Part shown: in pieces, positions 20,155 through 32,100 of the stretch
How the letters are laid out: the number at the start of each line of letters is the position of its first letter
Position numbering within the stretch: the first letter of the stretch is position 1
Assembly: GCA_030386875.1 (NCBI GenBank)
Contig: CM059564.1
Span: 66,135,936-66,199,935 of the forward strand
Length of the DNA stretch: 64,000 nucleotides
Source of the DNA: Morinoia aosen
Taxonomy: Eukaryota > Arthropoda > Malacostraca > Amphipoda > Talitridae
Direction of reading: 5' to 3'
Notes under the pieces: model-generated
Told to the model about the DNA's origin: nothing
Seen by the model: the letters and a program-made list of their open reading frames with translations, nothing else
Databases searched by the model: none
Translations under genes and position numbers: made by a program

Positions 20155-23100
20155 GTATGTTTTCTTAAGTTATACTCTGTAACATACTTTCAATTAACTG
20201 CTTAGTTTTATGCTAAGCAAGTATAATTAATTTGGTAAATCTGAAGGAGATGTCAGTTATTGATTTTCCTCTTTTTTGTGCCTGAACCTAATTACTTGAA
20301 TCAAACTAAACAAATTTTGGACAATATTTATTTTTTGTCAGGCAAAAGGAAATTAATAATTTGGGGGCAAATAATCAATAAAGGAACACATTTAATAACC
20401 TTTTACAAGAATGACATTCTGCTCGCTGATGCGTTATTTTTGAATAATTGTACTTTGAAGTTGGCGCCGGCGCCGTTATTTAGTTAATAAGGGTAGTTAA
20501 CCCCCTATTACAAACGCAAAGAGGTTGGGTCGTGAGGGTTAGCCACAGTTCTTATAGCAAAAATTATAAATAAAGCTTCTAACCCACCCATTAGGGTGAC
20601 AACCGCAATCTTGTTTACATGGGATCCAAGATGGCGGCGCCCATAATGGTTGCCTGCCTGACCTAAAGTAAATATTGACCCAAATTTTCTTGTATGACCT
20701 TTCCGTCTCAAATGAGTATTCTACGATTTATAGCGGTAGGTTTAGTTTCGTCTTTGATGACGAATGCGCTCAAATAAACAGCTACTCGTCAATTTTCGAA
20801 TTTTTGTTGCTTGAATCATGGTAATAACATTGAAATGAACAACTTTTCTTCTATACACTTTTTTCGTCAAATGAGTATTCAACGAGGTATAGCGGTAGGT
20901 TTGGTTTTGTCTTTGATGACGATCGCGCTGGAAGCGAGTGCGCATTGCAGTGTTGCTGTCCGACGTGCTCCTTGAATTACTTGCCGCTTCAAACACTGGA
21001 GTTGCGGTAAGTCATTTACCGCTATAACTAATAAAATACTCATTTGAGACGGAAAGTGCATAGAAGAAAACTTTTTTTTTTCGATCTAATTAACTATGCG
21101 TAGGTATCAAAATTTACAAAAATCGATAACTGACATATCCTTCAGATTTACCATTGTTTTATTTGGTAAATGTTGAGGATTAATCAAGAATCAATATTTA
21201 TTTTTTGATGCCTAACCATAGTTATTTAGATCAAAATAACCAAGTTCTCTTACAGGGCCTATGCACTTTCCGTCTTAAACGAGTATTTCACGAGTTATAG
21301 CGGTAAATTAGTTACCGCAACTCAAGTAATTAAAGCGGGAAGTAATTCATCAAGCCCGGCAAATGTCAACGCTGCAATGGAGTATCGCTTTCGGCGCCCT
21401 CGTCATCAAAGACAAAATTGAACCTACCATGCTAACTCGTAAAATATTCATTTGACGAAAAAAGTGTATAAAAGAAAAATAGTTGAGTTTGATACCATTA
21501 CCATGATTCAAGCATCAAAAATTTATAAATCTAGGAGTAGCTGTGTATTTGAGCGCATTCGTCATCAAAGACGAAACTAAACCTACCCCATAACTTCTAA
21601 AATGCTCATTTACGACAGAAAGTGCATAGAAGAAAACTTGTTTATTTTGATCTAATAAACTATGTTTAGGATTTGAAGAGTGGAAAATCGATTCCTAGTT
21701 AATCCTCAACATTTACCTTTTATTTTCTACAAATTTTGTTAAATATATGTATATATATCAGTAAGCCTTTGTTTTCTTAATATTAGTTTGTAAAAAATTT
21801 TGGCTCCAATTTGGAAAAGAGAGTTGAGTGTTAGTAGAATACAAAATTTTCAAAGTTTGGCCTCCATCTCTTGAAAAAATTCGATAGTATTTCCTCAAGT
21901 GCATTGAACGATTTTTAAAATTTGGTTTCCTATAAATCGGTAGTAGGACACATTTTAAGACATTGTAGATGAATTACACTTTGCTTGCAAATACTTACTT
22001 TTTGAGATATTCAGCTTGGATGTTAAGTAACGCGTATATAGAAGTGAAAAAATGGACTCGCACGTATGCTGTAATATGGTATTGACGTAATGATAGGTAA
22101 GGTTAGGTGAGATAATATTAGCTTAGTTAAATAAACCAACCTAAAATAATTCAATTCAACTTAGCCATACCAAGACTGATATTTTTGTGCCAAAAAACTA
22201 CATGTATTTCAACAATACAGCCAACTATATGTAGTTATTTATACCTAAACGTTAATGTTATATTTCAAAAAGTAAGCATTTGCAAGCAAAATGTCGTTCA
22301 CTTAAAATGTCTTAAAATATATCCTATTATCAATTTATAAGATTGAAATTTTTGCAATGCGCTAAAGTAAATATTGACCAAAAAATTGCATATGTTAGGC
22401 CAATCAACTAATATATAAGATGTAACTGAAAAATATGGTTAATGTTACTGAGAGGCAACTAATGGATTTCCAAAATGTTATGGCCTGTATCATGGTAATT
22501 GCATTAAAATAAACAACTTTTCATCTATGCACTTTTTGGGGCAAATAAGTATTTAATGAGTTATAGCGGTAAATCACTTACTACAACTCTGGTGTTTGAA
22601 GCAGAAAGAAATTGTTCTAAAAGGAAGACTACAATGGACTCTCCCTTCCGATGCGCTCAAACTGTCGAACGCATTCCAGCCATTGAAGACAAAAATTAAC
22701 ATACTGCTATAACTCGTTAGATACTCATTGCCCCCAAAAAGTGCATGGCAGAAAAGTGGTCTATTTTGATATAATTACAACGATTCAAGCAAAAAAAATT
22801 AAAAAATCGATTAATAGCTGTTCATTCTAGCGCATTCCAGTCATCAAAAACAAAAATTAACATACCGCTAAAACTCGGTAAATACTCATTTGCCAAAAAA
22901 GTGCATAAATGAAAATTTGCTCATTTTGATATAATTACAAATACAGGCAACAAAATTTTGAAAATCGATTAGTTGCATCTCCTTAATATTTAACAAAAAA
23001 ATCAATCTAAAGGAATGGAAATTACCTTGCAATAACTGTGTTTAAAAGATTGGAATGTCAGTTTTCTTGTTTTTTTTAATTAGTGATGTACCGATGTATC

Positions 23101-26100
23101 GGTATCGGGCAGTATCGGCCATTTTTACTGGTATCGGTATTGGTATCAGCAAAATTCGGCCGATACTTTACCGATACTTTCCAATAATAAGTATATTATC
23201 ATGAAAATGAAGGTCATAAATCATAAGAGTAAAATTAAGTATCTAATCTAACAACACCCGTTGTGTGTTTATTTACATATTTATTGATATATTTGTTTTG
23301 TGTTCGCTTCTTGAGAAACAGAGGATATCTGAGTGTGCGGTATCATGGATACCGAATATCTCCGTGTAACATTGAAAGATGGCCCTTGCATGCAATGATA
23401 TGTTTGACATTTTATCAGGATAACTTCGGTTAAGGTAGGTTAGGACAGGAAAGGCTGAGTAATGTTGACGGAATTTTTTCACGGGCCACCTAGCTTAACG
23501 ATGACATTGTACATAGAATTTCCACGGGTCCTGCTACTCCCTAAAAATACCCTTAGTTTATTTGTTTGGAGTCCGTTTCTTTCCTTTTTCTGTCACGCTC
23601 ATAAATGTGGCCATAATGACCCTATCTGTGATACGAGTTTCACCAGTGCGCAAGTACAATAATATTTTTTATCACGGGTACTGTTATGATAAATATATTT
23701 GTTAGTCATCCACGTCTGGAAAATTTGCTCAAGAAAGGTATTGAATCCCGTCATTTTTGGCGGGCCGTGCACACTAGTAATCAAATAAAGAGCCTATTCA
23801 TACCTAGTACATTAGTTAGCTAACTGTTCAATTACAGCGTTTAATCAGGCCCGCTAACTGAATTTACTACTTTTAATTCCCGATGAGTCACGTACGGTCA
23901 GTGAGTGAAAGCTATGTAGCATGAATAGTTAAGCACAGTAAAAACACAGTAGCGACATAAAATTGTTATACTTTTACAACTAAAAACCCATATAGTTGAG
24001 AAAATTTTTATTAGTTAACGAATGTGACAGGCTAAAAAAAAGTAAACAAAATAAATAAAGTTGAAGGCGAATTTTAAAGTTTTTGTAAATTTAGTACAGA
24101 AGTAGCTGAAAATTCTATTTTAATTTAGCATGTAAATCGTCGTACATTACGAATCTTGCATTTTTCTTCTATTTCAAGATGTTTGAAAAATTCACAATCT
24201 TACAGATGGTTGCGTATTTGCGGATCTTTTCGGTTTTGGGGCCTCTCGAATTTTAATGTTTTCTTTTCGTCAAAATATGTATTTTTATAAAATATGTTTT
24301 TATGTATTTATTCAAAAATATGTATTTTGGAGTGAAAAACACGAAAATGATAACCATTTTGTGGAAAAATTATTCATTAAGTGTTACTAACCTAACCTAA
24401 CCAAGAGTATAATTTCAAACACCTCACTGGCAATCATGGTGAAAACTTCGTGGACCCTGCAACAGGTGCACACACTCAAATTATTGAGAGTGTATGGCAT
24501 AGTCTAAAAATGAAAAAAAACGTCAGGGAGGCACTCACCTACAAATGATGGACTCGTATCTGTGTGAATTTGCGTGGCGAAAACATACCTAGAACCCCCA
24601 GTATTTTCATAAAATATTAATGGGTAAAAGCAAATTTCAGGCTTAATAAATAATTTTTCCACAAAATGGTTATCATTTTCGTGTTTTTCACACCAAAATA
24701 CATGCTATGGGGAAAAGAAAATATTAAAATTCGATAGGCCCCACACCGAAAAGAGCCGTGTTTGCTTCTGCACACTGTGTGTGTTGGTACATACGTACAC
24801 TACTTGCGTTCACGCTGCTATTTCTGAGACTAAATGCTACATTATATTACTAGTTTATGCCTGCAAATGGAGAAAAATATGATTTTTAATTAATTTAGTC
24901 GGATAATAACTTCAGTTGGCAGATAAAGATTGCTAAACAGTGAATACTTGTTTATTCATACATGCTGATAACGGTATCATACAAAATAAAGCGGAAAGAT
25001 GACGCAATCGAAAAACTTTGTGCGGGAAACGAATCAAACGATTAAGTTAACATAGCAAGAGCAGTTTTATCATTCCTTCTAATCGAAAACTTTATCGTCA
25101 ATATTGTTATATTATTAAATATATTAGTAAATAATTTTATTATAACACCCATGTCGGGCTTATAATGATTTTATTTAAATATTTGTGTGCACAGCCCATC
25201 AAAAATGATGGGATTCAATACCTTTCTTGAACAAATTTTCCAGATGTGAATGAATTAAATTATTCTTTTACTTGTGCACTGGTGATCCTCGTATCACAGA
25301 TACGGTCATTATAACTATCCTTATGAGTGTGACAGAAATGGAAGAAGCGGACTCCAAACAAATAAGCCAAGAGTATTTTTAGGTAGTAGCAGGACCCATG
25401 GAAATTCCACGGACAATGTCATCATTAAGATAGGTGGACCCGTGAAAAATATGTCAACATTACCTAACCTGTGCTCGTCAAACCTATCCTGATAAAATGT
25501 CAAAACATTTCAATGCATGCAGAAGCCATCATTCAATGTTTCACTGAGATATTCGGTATCCATGATACCGCACACTTAGACATCCTGTGTTTCTTAAGAA
25601 GCGGACACCAAACAGATATATAAATAAACACAGGAGTATTATTAGGCTAGATAATTGTGAAAGTATCGGTATCAGTAGTAGTATCGGTCAAAGTATCGGT
25701 ATTTTCAAGTATCGGAGTATCGGTATCGGCCAAAAAATGGGTATCGGTATCGGCCAAAAAAATGGTATCGGTACATCACTATTTTTAATAGTCCATTTCT
25801 TCGTATAAATTAATTATTAAAATCTTAAATAGTTAGGAAAACAAGCTCATTTTATGCATATTAAGTTGAATATCATATAATTTTTTTTCAACTGTGCAGT
25901 TTTGTTGCCCTAAATTAATGTATCTTCTAAAATAATACAAAATAAAATCTTAGAAAATGACCTAATTTAACTTAACCAAAGCATAAGTAACATCTACCTA
26001 ATCCTAAACAATGATTAAGTTCAAGTAAAATTGACTGTAAATATTTCACTTGATAGAAATTGGTGCATAACTTGAAGTTGATTTTAGATGCTATGTATAA

Positions 26101-29100
26101 AAATCTCAAAGCTTACAGGCATATGTATAGACAAGGATATAGCAAAATGAAAATTACAAAACTGATGCAGTACCATCATATAATATAGAGCCGTCCTAGT
26201 TTTTTCAGCCCATTTGTCGTCAATGCCATAGTCCTTGGGTTGATTTGTAGCTAGATCCAACAAGTCACTTCTGAACAGGATAAATAATTTAAATATGCAT
26301 TTCTGTATCAAAAATTAACATTTTTCCACAGTTCTACATCATCAAAAATCATTGTTAAAAATTTCTAAAATACATCAAAGTATATTTTTCTATATTTGGT
26401 TTTACAAGGTTTTTTACATAAAGTTTGGCCTTGGTACAGGAGCTAGCAAATTTTGGTTAAAGCCTGCAGACTCTGCAATAATCCTGCAAATTATGCATAA
26501 AGCCTGCCAATTGTGTGCAAAGCCTGCAAGTTTTGCACAAATGGCAGACAACAGCTGCGTACTGTTAACATCTACTCATTGAGTTGCTCACAGCATTCTT
26601 ATTCAAAAGTTGGTGGACTAAGTCTATATAAAGCAAATTGTACAATATGGTGACTGCAATTTTGTCTGAATCAACAGTTTATTGCAGTATAGAAAATTCT
26701 GATAGAATACATTTTCTAAGGGCTGAATATGTATAAAAATTAAATTTTTGTATGCTCTGCTGAAATTTGATTATAATCTGTTCATAATATTAATATGTGT
26801 TATAGTTAGTATGAAAATTTTTGCACTGGAACTTATACCATGAGATAGTATCTGTGATATTTGCAATTGATATCACAAATATGTGCTTTTTCAACTATTT
26901 GCTTGTCTCAGTATTTTATTTCATTGCAGAACTCAGCTGCCAGGATCATGGGCAAACTATTACAGCCCTTCACCATACACACATGAGACCAAACCAAACA
27001 GGTAAACTTCTCTTGACAATAGTTATAATTGGTGAAAAGTATATGCTTTACAAGTGTTCAACTGGTGTGTTTAATATTTACTTTCTTACACTGTTTTTGA
27101 AGAATCTATGTAAAAGTTAAGATTGTGATTGTTGTTCTAATTTGATATATTGTTTTAAAAATACTTGATAAAATTTTTGTGTTGTTTCATTTCTTTAGAC
27201 AATCTACTGATCACTTACAAGTTTCTCACAGATTAGATTAGACTCAAGTTTTACAAAGACTCTATTTCATTATAGTTGACAAGCTTATTACAATTAGAAT
27301 CTTTCTCTAGTGATGTCATAGAAGTTAGAGGAATTGGACATTGCATTGCTTCATTCCCAATGTTTAAAAAAAAACTATATTTTGCAAGACATTTCTTCTA
27401 TCAATACCCATGTTTAATATCTTGAAAGAATTACCACTCATATTTCTTTTTTATAGTACATGAAACTAGCTAATATGAATTATTAAGGTAAAGATCAATT
27501 CAATTAGACTGTATTTATTTATTATCCATTACCTTCACTTATTTAATTTTCTAAGTTTTTATTTACAGTGGATTGTCCTTGCAATTTGTTATGTTTGACA
27601 AGTGGTTTACTTTGACATTAGTTAGGACTACAATCATACCTGATATTTCTGTAAATTAAAGGATAAAGTGATGTTGGAATGCAAAGAAGTACTGATAAGG
27701 AATTCAAATATTTAGGGTCTTGTGACAATCTGTGTTATAAGCAGATATTGTGTGGGTGAAGTGGGCTGCTGTTTTTTTTGTCGTGTGTGCTGTTGTGTTT
27801 TGGGTAGTGTGTGCTATTGTTTTGTGTGGGTCATGTGTGCTGCTGCTTTGTGCATGGGTCATGTGTGCTGCTGCTTCGTGTGGGTCGTGTGTGCTGCTGC
27901 TTCGTGTGGGTCGTGTGTGCTGCTGCTTCGTGTGGGTCGTGTGTGCTGCTGCTTCGTGTGGGTCGTGTGTGCTGCTGCTTCGTGTGGGTCGTGTGTGCTG
28001 CTGCTTCGTGTGGGTCGTGTGTGCTGCTGCTTCGTGTGGGTCGTATGTGCTGCTGCTTCGTGTGGGTCGTGTGTGCTGCTGCTTCGTGTGGGTCGTGTGT
28101 GCTGCTGCTTCGTGTGGGTCGTGTGTGCTGCTGCTTCGTGTGGGTCGTGTGTGCTGCTGCTTCGTGTGGGTCGTGTGTGCTGCTGCTTCGTGTGGGTCGT
28201 GTGTGCTGCTGCTTCGTGTGGGTCGTGTGTGCTGCTGCTTCGTGGGGGTCGTGTGTGCTGCTGCTTCGTGTGGGTCGTGTGTGCTGCTGCTTCGTGTGGG
28301 TCGTGTGTGCTGCTGCTTCGTGTGGGTCGTGTGTGCTGCTGCTTCGTGTGGGTCGTGTGTGCTGCTGCTTCGTGTGGGTCGTGTGTGCTGCTGCTTCGTG
28401 TGGGTCGTGTGTGCTGCTGCTTCGTGTGGGTCGTGTGTGCTGCTGCTTCGTGTGGGTCGTGTGTGCTGCTGCTTCGTGTGGGTCGTGTGTGCTGCTGCTT
28501 CGTGTGGGTCGTGTGTGCTGCTGCTTCGTGTGGGTCGTGTGTGCTGCTGCTTCGTGTGGGTCGTGTGTGCTGCTGCTTCGTGTGGGTCGTATGTGCTGCT
28601 GCTTCGTGTGGGTCGTGTGTGCTGCTGCTTCGTGTGGGTCGTGTGTGCTGCTGCTTCGTGTGGGTCGTATGTGCTGCTGCTTCGTGTGGGTCGTGTGTGC
28701 TGCTGCTTCGTGTGGGTCGTGTGTGCTGCTGCTTCGTGTGGGTCGTGTGTGCTGCTGCTTCGTGTGGGTCGTGTGTGCTGCTGCTTCGTGTGGGTCGTGT
28801 GTGCTGCTGCTTCGTGTGGGTCGTGTGTGCTGCTGCTTCGTGTGGGTCGTGTGTGCTGCTGCTTCGTGGGGGTCGTGTGTGCTGCTGCTTCGTGTGGGTC
28901 GTGTGTGCTGCTGCTTCGTGTGGGTCGTGTGTGCTGCTGCTTCGTGTGGGTCGTGTGTGCTGCTGCTTCGTGTGGGTCGTATGTGCTGCTGATTCGTATA
29001 TATCTGGAACTGATGTCAGTCACGGTCAAGGGCTACCTACAAATTGAAATTTTGTGCAATATTTTCTTAGCTTTTTGACTGAAATATAGTCTATTGTTGG

Positions 29101-32100
29101 TGTGCTCAACTGCAGCTGTTTGTGTTTCAAAGAGGGTTTCCAATGTTTTGAAGCCATGCTGGACAATGGTTACATAATATCAGAAATCTATACTGCAATT
29201 TTTTGCATTATAATTTAATGTCTCTCCATTTGCAGACGGCCATTCCATGTTCCAAAAGTGACATCGACCGGCAGCATGTTTGCTGCTGGCAGCAGTGGAG
29301 AAGGCAGCTATGGGGGCTACAGCAGCGCAGATGATCTTCTCTCGCCTGACGTGCCTGCGGAGGGAGGAGACCACACTGAAGCTGGCAGCAACCCTCCCTC
29401 CAGGCGGCCGTCTGTGGTGGCCGACCCTCGCTCACAGCTCTACACTCGATATCGATACTACTCCAGACTTCGAGCACCTGCTGAGCCTGATGACCATGCT
29501 CTTGTGCGTTCAAATCTAGTTTTTCTCTCTGAAGCAATATCTAGTACTTGCCACTTCTAGTAGTGTTGATTTTTTATTTCTTCAAGATTATTTTCAGTGC
29601 ACTGTATAAGTAAGATTCTACTATAGGATTTCCTTTGTGGGTGAATGTTGATGGTCTTTACACTGATTTGCTTTTTGTCATTCATACATGCTGTGTTTCA
29701 TCAGGAGTGTGTGAGATAGGTTTGTGTAATCATTTATTTTTAGTCCCTGTGAACAATTGTTCTTGTAAGCATACACTTCAATTTTGTGTTTCAGGTGATC
29801 CCAGACCACGTGATACCCTTAGACTTTTTTCTGCCATTCATTCCTGGCAGTGAAGCTCTTGGTGCTGATGGCAAGCAGGCTTCCTATATTACCATGTAAG
29901 GCGCGTTCTGTAAGCAATATGTTAATTTGCTGGGACTGAGAGGCTGCAAGATTTCAGTGTGCTGGGCCTGAGAGGCTGCAAGATTTCAGTGTGCTGGGCC
30001 TGAGAGGCTGCAAGATTTCGGTGTGTTGGGACTGAGAGGCTGCAAGGTTTCAGTATGCTGGGACTCAGCGGCTGCAAGGCTTCAGTGTGTTGGGACTGAG
30101 AGGCTGCAAGGTTTCAGTATGCTGGGACTGAGAGGCTGCAAGGAAGGCTTCAGTGTGCTGGGACTGAGAGGCTGCAAGGAAGGCTTCAGTGTGCTGGGAC
30201 TGAAAGGCTGCAAGATTTCAGTGTGCTGGGACTGAAAGGCTGCAAGATTTCAGTGTGTTGGGACTGAGAGGCTGCAAGATTTCAGTGTGTTGGGACTGAG
30301 AGGCTGCAAGGCTTCAGTTTGCTGGGACTGAAAGGCTTCAGTGTGCTGGGACTGAGAGGCTACAAGGCTTCAGTGTGCTGGGACTGAGAGGCTGCAAGGC
30401 TTCAGTGTGCTGGGACTGAGAGGCTGCAAGATTTCAGTGTGCTGGGACTGAGAGGCTGCAAGATTTCAGTGTGTTGGGACTAAGAGGTTGCAAGGCTTCA
30501 GTGTGTTGGGACTGAGCGGCTGCAAGGCTTCAGTTTGCTGGGACTGAAAGGCTGCAAGGCTTCAGTGTGCTGGGACTGAGAGGCTACAAGGCTTCAGTGT
30601 GCTGGGACTGAGAGGCTGCAAGGCTTCAGTGTGCTGGGACTGAGAGGCTGCAAGATTTCAGTGTGCTGGGACTGAGAGGCTGCAAGATTTCAGTGTGTTG
30701 GGACTAAGAGGTTGCAAGGCTTCAGTGTGTTGGGACTGAGCGGCTGCAAGGCTTCAGTTTGCTGGGACTGAAAGGCTACAAGGTTTCAGTGTGCTGGGAC
30801 TGAGAGGCTGCAAGATTTCAGTGTCTTGAGACTGAGAGGCTATAAGGCTTCAGTGTGCTGGGACTGAGAGGCTGCAAGGCTTCAGTGTGTTGGGACTGAG
30901 AGGCTGCAAGGCTTCAGTGTGCTGGGACTGAGAGGCTGCAAGGCTTCGGTGTGTTGGGACTGAAAGGCTGCAAGGCTTCAGTGTGCTGGGACTGAGAGGC
31001 TGCAAGGCTTCGGTGTGTTGGGACTGAAAGGCTGCAAGGCTTCAGTGTGTTGGGACTGAAAGGCTGCAAGGCTTCAGTGTGTTGGGAGTGAGAGGCTGCA
31101 AGATTTCAGTGTCTTGAGACTGAGAGGCTATAAGGCTTCAGTGTGCTGGGACTGAGAGGCTGCAAGGCTTCAGTGTGTTGGGACTGAGAGGCTGCAAGGC
31201 TTCAGTGTGCTGTGAATGAGAGGCTGCAAGGCTTCGGTGTGTTGGGACTGAGAGGCTGCAAGGCTTCAGTGTGCTGGGACTGAGAGGCTGCAAGGCTTCG
31301 GTGTGTTGGGACTGAAAGGCTGCAAGGCTTCAGTGTGCTGGGACTGAGAGGCTGCAAGGCTTCGGTGTGTTGGGACTGAGAGGCTGCAAGGTTTCAATGT
31401 CTAGGACTGAAAGGTTGCAAGGCTTCAGCATGCTAGGACTAGGAGGTTGCAAGGTTTCAGTGTGCTGGAACTAAGATTGCATGGTATTAATATGCTGTGC
31501 TGGAAGGAGGTTTGCAGTATGTGTCCTATTTTCAAAAACTAAATAATTGTTTTCAACAGTTTCCTTGTTTAAATATTACAAAATAGCACTTTCTGACAAG
31601 CATACACAGCCAAAATTATTATATATTTTTTGCATTTCTGTAGCTGATTTAGAAGACCTGTGAAGTTCTTTTAACTGTAGAAAGTAATTTTAGTGACATG
31701 CTTCTGAACCTTGTGCAGCATCAGCATCTGGAACACGATGATGGGCACCTCCCTGCTGACGATGCCATGGGCGTTTGGCAAGGCAGGCTTTGCTGGAGGC
31801 TTCTCAATCATGCTCACCATGGCCATCATCTGCCTCTTTACCGCCTACAGGATCCTCACCGTGCAGCGAGTTGCTGGTCTCTCTCACGTCCTATTTCTGA
31901 TTGTCTGATGTTGCATTTTCTTGAAGTGTTCCTTGCATTTTTTCAATCGATCAGTCTCTAAGTGGTTGTGAAATTTTAGGATTTCAGATGATTGTTGCTC
32001 AATAATTTTTTCGTTATTCAGAGCTTGAATTATAATCAGCTTAATGATTAAATTTTGGCTTACAGTAAACTATTGGCTTATGGTAAACACTTTTTTGTGA

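Noticed and set aside
24390..24412. CTAACCTAACCTAACC-like string resembling the arthropod TTAGG telomere repeat
   Set aside because: Only about two or three units and not TTAGG in register; similar GGTTAGGTT strings are scattered throughout the window.
27704..29078. Overlapping open frames of 393-442 codons on both strands, rich in Cys/Val or His/Thr/Gln
   Set aside because: All are products of the 26-bp minisatellite, which lacks stops; they lie inside an intron of SLC38A9 and have no non-repeat domain.
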